Below, in pieces: positions 24,801-36,800 of a stretch of 64,000 nt of DNA (its first letter is position 1; each line of letters begins with the position of its first letter). The DNA is from Otis tarda (Eukaryota; Chordata; Aves; Otidiformes; Otididae): assembly GCA_026413225.1 (NCBI GenBank), contig CM048552.1:212549553-212613552 (forward strand). The letters are read 5' to 3'. The translations under genes were made by a program, and so were the position numbers. The notes beneath the pieces were generated by a model. The model was given only the letters and a program-made list of their open reading frames with translations. It was not told the DNA's origin and searched no databases.

Positions 24801-27800
24801 AACCAGAACGCAAAGAAGATGCAAAAAAACAAGAGAAGGAGTCAAATTCTAAGGTTAACAAGGTAATACAGTTTTATTACCCGGGAGTAAAGAGTACCCA
24901 CAGTCTTATTTATAAGGAGGATATACAGTTACGTAGGAATATTGAGGATTTTGTTCCTTTGGTCAGCTTTTGCAAGGATCTCGCTTTGCAATCCAATTAG
25001 TGGACTCAACAAATCTAAAAACACCTAGCTCCTGTGGATTTACTAGATGGATGCTTGTTGGTGTCTGGTTGGTCAGGATGCTCGTAAGCCGCAAAGGAAC
25101 CAAAAAATGGTGAAGAATAAAAATGCTATGACTTCTGTTTCTAGGTGAAGCTAAAGTTATTGTTTTGGTGAGTTCATTATATCAATTAGCTTTTCTCGTA
25201 CATGGGATGTACATTTTAGTTTGGGTGGAGATGTCTTTTTCACTATAAACTTTCACTTATGCAGCATACATCTGAAAAATATGTCAGGAAAATATAACAC
25301 AAAAAGTTAAGCATACATATGCATAGTATGCTTAATATGCTAAGTATGTAATTATCGCCATCTCTTATTAATTTAGCTTCCATTTTTTTTCTGAATATAG
25401 AGTACTAAAGCAAAACAAAGAGCAAAAAGTCTGTATTTCTAAGTGTACTCTTTTTATATCAACTTGAAATCCTGTTAATTTTTCCCCTGCTGCACACTTC
25501 CGTACCGATTTTTTTGTGGTTCTACCAAGACGTTCACTTCTTTAGCAAGCTTTCTTTCGCGTGCTGCTATGTTGAATAACCTTCATAAAATGAACAGCTG
25601 ATTTTACAATGGATGATAACTTCTACACTGAAAAATTGTCATCTACGTAACGAAAAATTTCATTGAAAAATTAATTTTATTTTTTATTTTAAAAAAGAAA
25701 TTAAAATCTTAGTGATTTTAAGTCCTACAAGTAGTTTTAATTTTGAACTGCCGTTGCTGAAGGAGTTTCAACTTGATATTTTTTTGAAAGTTACTGAGAT
25801 CTATAAATACTTCAATTTCTAGTGAGATTTTAAAATAAATATGATGGTGGAAGAAGCTTGAAACTAGTAAGCTTCTGTGATTTTATCAAGATGAAAAAAA
25901 TACCCAAATCTTTAATAGGCGTCAATATTAATTTTCTTTTACAGAAGATCTTTTAGAGAATAGATTTGAAATTATGATGGCATATGATGAAGCCCAAACT
26001 TAAACTAGTAGTATCATGGATTTAAAGTATTTTTACTACTACAGTTTAGCAAACAGCAAAATCAGTGAAGAGCTGGAAATTAAATTTAAGAACTTGAAAC
26101 AAAATTTTACCAGTATGACAAATACTGCTTTGTACGAGTCTGTCCTGCAGGAGAAATAGAATATTTTTTACATTTTAGTTTATTCAGCTCATTCAGGTCA
26201 ATGAGTAGTTTACTTGAAATTGAAAAACAATAGAGTTGAAAAAGCCAGAAAAGTTATTTTCCTTTTTCAGTGTCTGATGGGGGGGGAAACAGTTGTGAGA
26301 AAATGACAAGTCAGTTAATGGGAAGAAAAGGTTTTTTGTTTGATGTGTTGTTTTAAATATAAAATATCCCATTGCAGAAAGGAGTTTTAAGTAATCTAAA
26401 ATAATCTGAGTTTTAATTTACGTCTATTTTTCATCCAAAATATATTTTAAACAAGTCACGTGTAAAACTCAAAGCATAAAGAGAATAAGATGTGTCATTT
26501 TGCATTCTGTGAAATAAAAAGGTGTGGAAAGCCCAAGTGAACGCATGGTAAAACATACGGTTGCTTTACGAAGGGAGATAAAGTACGAAGGGGTAGGTGC
26601 CCCTTTGGGTACCAAAAAAGAAGCATCAACTGAACCAATTTTCACTTAAGAAAAATAATGGAAAAGTACAAATGTGAAAGAAGACCTAAAGATAAGTTAC
26701 GCACTTAAAAGATGCAGTTGTTTTATTTCAGAACAGTGTGCCTGTCTTAGAGGAAAGCACCAGAAACCTGAAGTTAATGTACTTGTTAGAGTGCAAGCAT
26801 AATTAAAAACATGTGGGGGAAAAAATACTCTCTCTGCCTTGAGGAAAGCGTTCATCAAAAAGTCAGAAATTTTAAATGTGGAGTTTACCATATTCAAAAG
26901 CAAATTTACCTTCTCAAACCAGAAAAAAAAAAAAAAAAAAATTTGTCTTCCTACTTCTAAATCTTATTTAAAATTATTTAAAAATTTCTTTCTGCAGGTA
27001 GATAGGATTTTTTTTTTCTCCCTTTATTATCCTGTTGCATTTTAAGGCTCTTTGAAAAACAATCTATTCATTGAAATGCTCTGTTGTACACTTACTGCAA
27101 CTGTTCCGATTGAAATGAATCGCTTCGCTGTAGAGAAGGATATATATATATATATTTTTTAAGGCCTAGGAAGGAACTCTGTAAGCTTCCTTTGTGTTTT
27201 CTCTTTGAAATGGTACGTCTCGTAGAGAAGCAAAGTTCGGTGGACGGGTACGCGAACGCGCGGCAGGTGGAAATACTCGAGTAACGAAGAAAGTGAGGGC
27301 TCAGAGAGTGAAAAAAACTCTGACGATGAGGAGGAAGAGGAAGAAGAGGAGGAAGAAGAAGCTGCACCTGCTGATGACGACGAGCCGTGCAAGAAGTGTG
27401 GCCTTCCCAATCACCCTGAGCTGGTGAGATTTTGGGGGAAGCTGCTGTTGGCTGCCGTGTGGGATTGGGTGGACTGGCGGTGGTCGTATCTGAAGGGACG
27501 TTGTCCTTTGGGGTGGCTGTAGAGAGTTTATCTTTACTAAGGAGGGACGTTTTTTCTTCTGTTTCGCACCTCTGAAATGTATTCTTTTATGAGGTGTAAT
27601 GCAATTTAGCCCATTGAGAATTAATCTGGGTGAGGCTTTGAGGTTGTGCCTGCAATCTCAATGAATACAGAGGAGACAACGTTAAAAAAAAACCAAAACA
27701 AAACAAAAAACCAAAAAAAAAACCAACCAACCAACCAAAAAAACCCAAACAAAAATAAACCAACCAAAAAACCAGCAGTGCAACCTACGCACTCCAGGGT

Positions 27801-30800
27801 CTTGTGACATGGTCACAGCTACCTCATCGTCCTCGCTGGGTGCTGCGCATCACCCTGAGGTCTGGGTACAGCAAAACCCCTTACAGAAGGAGCACAACGA
27901 GCTGCCACGATTTCTTATGTTTATGGTTCTGGTTCATCGGCAGTAGATATCGTAATGAATTCCTCTGTTTATCTGGGAAACCGTAGTGTGCAATCCTGCA
28001 CCAAATAAGTACACTATCAGATGTGTGACGGATCTCCTAGCATAGCTGAGACGAAGTTTGACCTTTAGGGCGTTAGAGATAAATATTCCAGTAGACACTC
28101 ACGCAGCTTATGCCAGCTTTGTTCCTCAGTTCTAATAGCAAGGAGTGTGTCAGGCTTTAAGTGTGAACTGTAGTAGATACCTAGTTCTGCACACCTCTCA
28201 GAGTCTGCAAGGCTTCGTCTCTGCTGTTCTGGACAGAAAATCATCCTGACTGGGGCAATGGCCAGGCTTCCTTCCTGTGGGCATGAGTGCACAGGGGAAA
28301 CAGTTCACACCACATCTTGTCCAGATGGAGTTTTCCACTTAGTCTGGGGTCTGGAAAGCATTTCCAGATTCCACACTATGTGCACACAATCTGCGTAGTC
28401 CGGTAGCACTACGTGCCTGAGAGAACACATAAGAGGAGATCTGGTAAAATGGAAAACTGCGATGCAATAAACTTCCCTGTAAAAATCACGCCTGGCCCCG
28501 GAAACATCTAATGATAAGTGCTACAGGATTGTTTTTCATTTGTTTTGGCACAGTCCAAAGTATTTATAAAACACTTCTGTGTTGGCCGGTGAAATAATGA
28601 TGGATCTTGTTACATGTTGTGAATGCCAAAAGATATTCATGATTTGTTTTGTTTCCGCAGATTTTGTTGTGCGATTCCTGTGACAGCGGGTACCACACCG
28701 CCTGCCTTCGCCCTCCTTTGATGATAATCCCTGACGGAGAGTGGTTCTGCCCACCTTGCCAGCATGTATGGTTCCTGTTTGACTTCTTTGTTCTCCTTTT
28801 CAGCTTTGGCGGTTGTGGAGATTTGTTGGGAGTTCAGCAAGTTCTTTTATCTTTTTTTCTACGAAAAAAAATAGACTGTGATGGATTATAGGAATGTTGA
28901 TCTTCCCTCTTGCCCCTGAGTAAAACTAAGGTCTGTGAGGTGGTTTTCCCTTCCATTTTTTTTTCTTTTCTGCTGGTGATGAATGACTGACATATAGATG
29001 GGAATCTCCAACCACACTGGTCTTCTCCCATCTTTGGTTAAATAGTATTGAAAATATAATATAAAAAAGAAACATCATGTTATCCTCCTGGAGGAGGAAG
29101 CAGTAGGCAGTGAGGGATGGCAGCAGAGCAAGATGCTGTTTCTGTAGTGCTGTTCCTTCTTCGGAAACATTTGTGCAGAAGCTGGTTAGGGAAAGCTGCG
29201 ATGTCTCATGAGTCTCACGATACAGTTTGCCTCTGCTGGGAAAGCCAGCCTTGTCTTTGTCAAGTAATAGACAAGTATGAACACTTTTTTGAAGGTTAGA
29301 AGCTGCTTCTGCCAAAAAAAATTAATGCATGTGTCCAATTTCATTTAATGTATTTCTTAAAATAGCAAGATTTGCAGGGGTGATGCTTGGAACGATAAAC
29401 CAGAGTGTGATGCTATTCTTGTGAAATTAATGGGGAGCTATTTATGCACATTTTCAGAATAATCTGCCCGATCTCAAACCCCTTCCTTGCTTTCAGAAAA
29501 ATTCTTTGCCAAAAGGGCTGTTGTCCTGCACAAACTTAGCCACGCTGGACGTGGTGTGGTATGGTTATATTGAGCATTGATTTTCAGCTGTCTTCTGAGG
29601 AGTATTTTTAAGTAGTGATGATCTTGGATATGCAAGAATGTTTTCCTTTCACAATTTGGGATTGCAGCTTGCAGTTAGAGCATCTCCTTGCTCTGCGGCT
29701 GCTCAGTAATTTTTATTATGAAGAACGACAGATTTGTAAAAGCGTGAAGATCATCCTTGGTACGATGAGGGCATTAAAGGGGAATAAGGCACAATTTGTC
29801 CATAAAAAGTCGTTTTCACATATGGCTCCTTGAGTATCAAGTGACATTCTAAGGTATGGAACATTTGGTAAGGAAATGATCCTGAAGCGCATCTCTACTT
29901 TTTTACTGCCGTGGCCACGGACTCCTGTGTTCTCCAGAGGTTAAGATAAGGGACAAACAGCGCTGCGTGTGTGTGCACTCGGCTTTTTGCATGTAGATGA
30001 TGTGTGTCTGTGAAGTCCTCAAGTTTTCCTGAAGCAGAGTTGTAAATACCAACAAAAATGCGGTAGTAATTTAGAAATATGTTTATTCTAAACATCTTTA
30101 ATTTGCTTTAGGCACAGAATAAATGTCAGTTACTGGGAGGATGCATCTCTGTAGCAGTTCATGGTTTTAGGAAGACAGTTTTTGTCGTAAAGCCTCGTTC
30201 ATGGAAGAGAAGCCTCCAGTGTAGCCAGGTGCTGATCCTACTTCCAGACATTAAAGTGACAAATACAGAAATAGCGAACGAAGTGTCTGAACTTCAGATG
30301 AAAATAGTTGGTTATGAAAGAAACTAATGTTGTGTTTCATTCCCTTAGAAATTACTCTGCGAGAAATTAGAAGAACAATTACAAGATCTGGACGTTGTCT
30401 TAAAAAAGAAGGAGCGTGCAGAACGCAGGTACTGCTGTTTGGATGCGTTCACAGCAAGCTGCTGTGCGGAGGGGGAGTAATAACTGAACAAGCATTAAAG
30501 TCACTGGGGACTGGGGAGGAAAGTAGCAATGAGACTGGGAATTGGTAAGACCAGTTTTGCCTTCCCACTCATTATTGGTGGGGCAGTGCTGGGAGAACTT
30601 GCAAGATTGGAGAAAGTCCAGTAATTGGAAGGGATAAGCAAATAATTTGTCTTAAACTTTGGTCAAGGTGGCTGAACACAAGTTTGGCTTTCTCGTACCA
30701 GTAGTTAAATGGTTTTGAGCTGCATGTGTTAATAATGCTGTCAGCCGAGTGCAGAATTCCTGCTGTAAGCAAGGACTTGGTTACAAAGGCCATCAGATTA

Positions 30801-33800
30801 ATGTGTTTTTTGAGTCTTGTTGCTTTAGATTCTGTTAAACTTGGCTGACCTTACAAGAAGCAATTGCAGTAGTGCAGTGGATCAGCTAAATTACACCTTT
30901 GGATGAAATTTTGTGTGCACCCCTGCCATTACCGAAGGCTAAATGCCAGCTGATTTACTGCATTTATGAACAACACCCTTAATATTTGGAATGTCCTGTC
31001 TGCAGTTTTCAGACTCGAAAAATGAGGGACATGAAGCACAGTCTGCATCATTTATACCTTTTAGGACATGTATTGAGTACTTTTGCAGAATTCAATAACA
31101 TCTGTGTGCATTATTAAGCAAAACTTTGCATGAATTGTATCTAAAATGCAAATTTCCCCAGAAGATGAGACCTTTTTAAAAGAAAATAATTGAGCAGGCG
31201 TGTATTTGTAGCAGGTGCTGTAACGCCGTGTGGGGTGTAGTCATTCAGGACGTAGTGATTCCACGTCCATTTTCAGCTTCATTCAAATCTCCTGTTTGTT
31301 GTTGCTGTTCAGCAGTGACAGTGGTAGTGACAGAGCAGATACCGACTGTTCCTAACGTCACCGCTTCTGCTCAGAGCAGAGTTAGAACACGTTGTGGTAA
31401 AATTATCCACGGCTTGCCAATTCTAGTGAATTTGTAGGTTTGGGAATGAATCCAAGAGGTTTTTTTCTGAGTGAGCTCAGCCTCTGTCTGTGCAGGAGCG
31501 TGGAACACAGAGGAACTGTTTGCTGCTCTGCTTTATGGTGGGAAGACTCATTGCTAGTGAGGTAAAAAGGGCAAAGAATTCTAATACTATAAGAAATTAT
31601 AGTCCTTATTACAGCTTGCTGTAAAAGTTAAAGGAGGTTAATTGGTTTGGGCAGAAATATTTCAATGCAATGTTTCTGTAAAGTCACAGTACATACTGTC
31701 TGATGTTTTGGCAAAGAGATGGGGACAAACTCTTCAGCAGGGCCTGTTGTGACAGGACGAGGGGTCATGGCTTTAAAATAGGAGGAGGTAGGTTCAGACT
31801 GGACATAAGGGAAATCTTTTTTATGCTGAGGCTGGTGGAACACTGTCCCAGGTTGTTCAGAGAAGCTGTGGATGCCCCATCCCTGGAAACATTCCAGGCC
31901 AGGCTGGATGAGGCTCCGAGCAACCTGATCTGGTTGGAGATGTCCCTGCTTCTTTAAGGGGTTTGGGCTGGATGGGCTTTGAAGGTCCCTTCCAACCCAA
32001 ACCATTCCATAACTTTATGATTCTAAAACCAACTATCTCATCATGGGCACACACACTTAATAGATTCTTTGAAGTGGTGTTGTTATTGTGCTTATTTGAA
32101 GTAGTGATACTGGCACGCTGTTTGTTATTCTCTAGCTTTCAGGAATCTGATGGAATTCATTCAGCGGCTCAGCTGTATTCTTAGACATCCCAAAAGCGTT
32201 ATGTCACAGAATTTTTTTAAATGAAAATTTTAGATTTCACGTTGACTTACAAATACATAGATCAAAGTCATACCCTTTTTTTTTTTTGTTCCTGTTCATG
32301 AATTCAAGGTGCTACCACAACGGCCTGGCTGAATTCCAGGTTTCTCACATACATGCTGACTTCTATAATCATGTCTTACCACCAGCTAGAGGGAGGCGAC
32401 ATTAGAGGTTTTACTTCTGCCCCTTTTACTTCATATTAGAGACTCTGACTTCCTGATAGAAAATCCCTCCAGGGACTACTTGTCTGCTTCTCCCAGGCCA
32501 AATCAGGTGGAGTACTTCCTTTCCTGCACACTTTCATTACTTCCCCATAGCAACTTTTGCAGCTGCTTACGCTAGAGAAAATATTTTCTGCATTCATCTA
32601 GGAAGAGTTTATAACCAGTCAGTGCTTATCTGCACCTGCCATTGGAGATCCCTTGGTTCAGATGTTTCAGCTGCTGGTTAAAGGGTCAAGCTTCTGTGTG
32701 CTACGCGCTAAAAGGAATGCATTTGATACTTCATTTTGCATTTCATTTTAAGACACTTACCTCAGCAGGAACAGCTTGTTTTCATTTTCTTCAGCAGCGT
32801 GTACGCAAAGCAGGGAGAAGAATCACTGATCATGTTTAAAATCAGCTGAATTTTTCTCATCTCTCTTGTCTCTCGATGTCTTGCTTTACAAGAAATCAGA
32901 AGCGGAGGAAACTATCAAAGGCATTTGCTGAATACAAAAATCTTTACATTTCTGTTTTCTCTCTCATTTTAGCAGTTGTATTCCTTGCCTTAAGATGCTA
33001 TTGTAGTTTATATTCAAGAGCATAGTGACTTTGCACGGTGTATGATAAATTTTTTCCTCATCCAGCCAATCTCATGGTGCTCAGATGAATGAAGAATTCT
33101 CCTGTCACCTTGGAGAACTGACGTTAGCAGACAAAACCAATTACTTTTATACACAGCCAGAAATTTCAATTTAGACATAATGATACTGAGTTGTCAGAGT
33201 TCCTGGTCTTTTTGGCTGTAAAACAACCGCGAATCCGTTTTTACTTTTTGTCAGTAAAGATGTTTAACTGGATCCTGAGAGTTGGAGATCTGCTGGCCGA
33301 TGTCCAGTTCATACCTTGTCCCTCTGCCCCGGGATTGTTCTTCAGAGTGTATGGTGGTCTAAAAAACTGTTATTCAAAATAATCTAAAAGTCTGTGGAGA
33401 TGTGGCTTGCCTTTAGAGTCCTCGCAGAGCTCAGCAAATGCCACCAACTTTCTTTGATACCTTCATCTGTTTAACTTATCCCTTGTTTCCCTAGAAAAGG
33501 GCCCTGTGGTGGTGGCAGTTTGGTTACCCACCCTGGTCTGTTTCAGGACCTGGCTCTTCCTGGCAGACTGGTTTTGAAAGCTCAATTCAGTGCCCTGAAG
33601 ATCAGCACCCAGTGCTGTTTGCGAGGTGCCGGGATATCCAAGACGTCTCTAGTTGGGATTGAGAAATACGTCAACATCTATGGGAGACTTGTGTCCTTCA
33701 GGAGCTGCAAGTAGGGGCCAGGAGCCAGAGTTGTGCCCAGGGCAATTTAGATGATACTGAATGCTGGAGTTGAGGCAAGCTAAGCTTGCTGGTACTGTCT

Positions 33801-36800
33801 AAACCAAATTTTACTTATTTTAGTTTAATCCTATTACCTGCTGTGGACAAGGAGCCCATCCTACCTCTCCTTACAAGAGCCTTCCCTGTATTTGTCTTTC
33901 CTGTGTATATATTCTCTCTCCCATCTTCAGTCTAGTGTTCTCTAGACCAATCTACGCTATTTTTTCAGCTTTTCTCAACAGGGCATGTCCGCTGCCCTCC
34001 AATAACTCCTACTGGCTAGCTCGGAACCCTTCAGCTGGATCGCGGCTTTCTTGAAGTATGTGTGGTGCCCAGGGGGCACCAGGCACTCCAGTTAGGCGTG
34101 CACAGGTCTGGCTGCCGTGGCAGGCTGCCGTCAGTTCTCCTGGAAGCTCTTCACACATCCATCTGTCATCGTAGTTGTTTCCGCAGCACCTTGACTCTTG
34201 ATCTTTCTCCAGGCTGTTCTCCTCTGACAAAGAATTGCACTGTAGGCAGTTCCCTGCTGTTTCTAGAGTTGATTGTTCCTGCCCAGGTCTAAAAATCTGG
34301 CACTTGTCCATTTTGGATTGCATCCCATCTTTGCATAATTTTTCTAGTTCAGTGTGACTTTTGAATTCCCGTTTTCTTTCACTGCCTCCCAGGTTGGCGG
34401 TAGTTACGATCAGCATAATCTTGACCACAACATTTTTGGGTTTTAGTTGTTTTTTAATTGCTTTTTAGACCCCAATTCAATTGTTTCTGTGGTGCCCGCA
34501 ATCTTCAAGTACTGTTGTTTGTCAGAACTCTTTGGAAATCTCTCACATTATGCACGCAGGAAAATGTGGTCATGTGAGATTTAGGATAATTCCAACCTTT
34601 TGCACTCGGAACATCCTCTTGGGATGTTTCTGCCTAGTGATAGAGCTTCAAACGGTGCTAATTACTGCATTATTTTATAGATATCTGCAGCCTCTCTCTA
34701 AGCTTGTTTTCATTTTTTTTCTTTCCTGAAGAAAAGAGCGGTTGGTGTATGTGGGTATCAGTATAGAGAACATCATTCCACCTCAGGTAAGTTACTGTGC
34801 CTCTGTATTTTTGTTTTATTTTCCAAACTTCACAGGGAAGAAATTTCTCAGTGATGTGTTAGAAGTGCTAGTAGCATCTTGGAAAGAAAAATCAACCTGT
34901 ATGCAGGTCAGAAATAATTCTAGACCCTTCATTTTAGACTGAGATTGAATTTAGCAGAGAAACCAAGGGAGCTTTATCGTGTTTATCAGAGCCAGCGCGT
35001 GCCACGCAGAGTGCCCCTGCCATTCTGTAGTTTATAAAGGTGGGATTCAGTTTACTCGCCTCTGGTGTCTGCTGTATCGTTATCTAGGTCTGAGCTAATT
35101 GTTACAGCTTTCCTTTGGAACTAAAGGAAACAAATGTTTCTGGTTTATGATTTAGAGGGAATAAGCAGGATCTGTTAGAAGCATACCATTTGCCTCCAGC
35201 AAATGGATATTGACATCACATGTGGTTAAAAACGATAAACATTTATTAACAGATGCTTTTATATGGTTTCCCTTTACAAAAGAGGAAATGTGTTTTTGTT
35301 CATGTGAAGAACAGCCTCTTCTCACTTCTTAAATACATTTTAAAGCGATTCTCTTGAAGTCTTAGCCAAATGCCTTTGTCTGAAATTATATAATCTGTTC
35401 CTTGCATGAGAGTTTAAAATGAAACTTGTGTTTGTTTTAAACATAAACATAAACTTTCCACTCTGACTGTAAGAAAGCCAGCTTTCTCCCCCTGTCTCTG
35501 GATAACAAAAAAAAAGTTATAACAGCTTTTACAAAGTTGCAAAAGAGTCTCTGGCTGGGAGCCTATGTTTGAAAAATTCAAATTTTTTTCAAATTATAAC
35601 TTGGAAACAGTATCATAAAATCAACCTCTGTGGAGCTTTATTGAAACTGCACCATGTAAAGGTGTCCCTGTGCTCAGTGTGCTACCAACAATTTATTCAG
35701 CTGCTGCGTTTTCTCATCCTGGAAGTATCATCTGGGGCATGAACTCAAGTATTGCTGTACAATCGCAGTGGTCCAGTAGCCTGAACCCTTAAACTCTGTA
35801 TTTGTGAAATTCTGCAACCAGTAAGGGCAATATGTGCAAGTGTTCACGTGAACTCTGCTGTCACAAGTCATATTAGAAGCCAAAATGTGTTGTGCTGGGC
35901 AGATGAGCTTTCTAGATCGTATAAATATCTGTATCAGGTGAGTTCAGTCATAATGAGTACGGAGGGAGGGGGGCGATAAAGCTTTTTGATCCTTCTGTCT
36001 TACGTGAACAGGAGCCAGAAATACCTGAAGGTCAGGAAGAAAAGAAGAAAGATTCCAAAAAGCCAAAATCAAAGCTGCTTGAAAGGAGGTCCACTAGAAC
36101 CCGAAAGTGCATAAGCTACAGGTCAGCAGCTTGTTTAAATAGCTTGTAAAACACAGAAAAGTCATACTGTTGTTTTATTTCTCGAGCAACTCACCGCTTC
36201 TCATGCATGCCTTCACATTTAAGAGATGCCCAACTAAAGCGTCTTTGTTCTTTCCTCTAAATACTGGTTACGCTTGATGGTCTTAAAAGCGCATGAGGTG
36301 GTATAGTGAAGGGATGATGCATTAAAAAAAAAATGTATATGGTGCTTTGTTCAGGAATACTGGAGAAGGCTTTGGTGTTACTGCAGTTTCTGGAGTAAGT
36401 TAAAGCAGGTGAATCATCCCTCTCCTTGCAACAGCAAGGGAGATCGATGCTTATGCCTAAAGGCCTCAAATTCCCCTCTTCCCCCTCAACCCCTTACGGC
36501 TTCGTTATGTGAAAGTGGCAGGAAACTTAAAATGTGATCAAAAAATGTAACTCTTTAGAAAAAATGGTGATAAAAATGCAATTAGTAAATTAAAATTCCA
36601 AGATATTTAAACTCTGTGCGTTCTGAAAGTAGAACTGGTCACTGAAGTTTCCAAAATTCAACATGATCTTAATATGATCTTTTGCGCTCAGTGTGTTACC
36701 AAGGTGTTGTATAAACTAATGTCTCAACAATTCTTGGAGATGCTCTGTATCCTCTTCAGTTCCACCAGGCACGCAGGCTGCCTTTTGGGATTAGAGAAGA

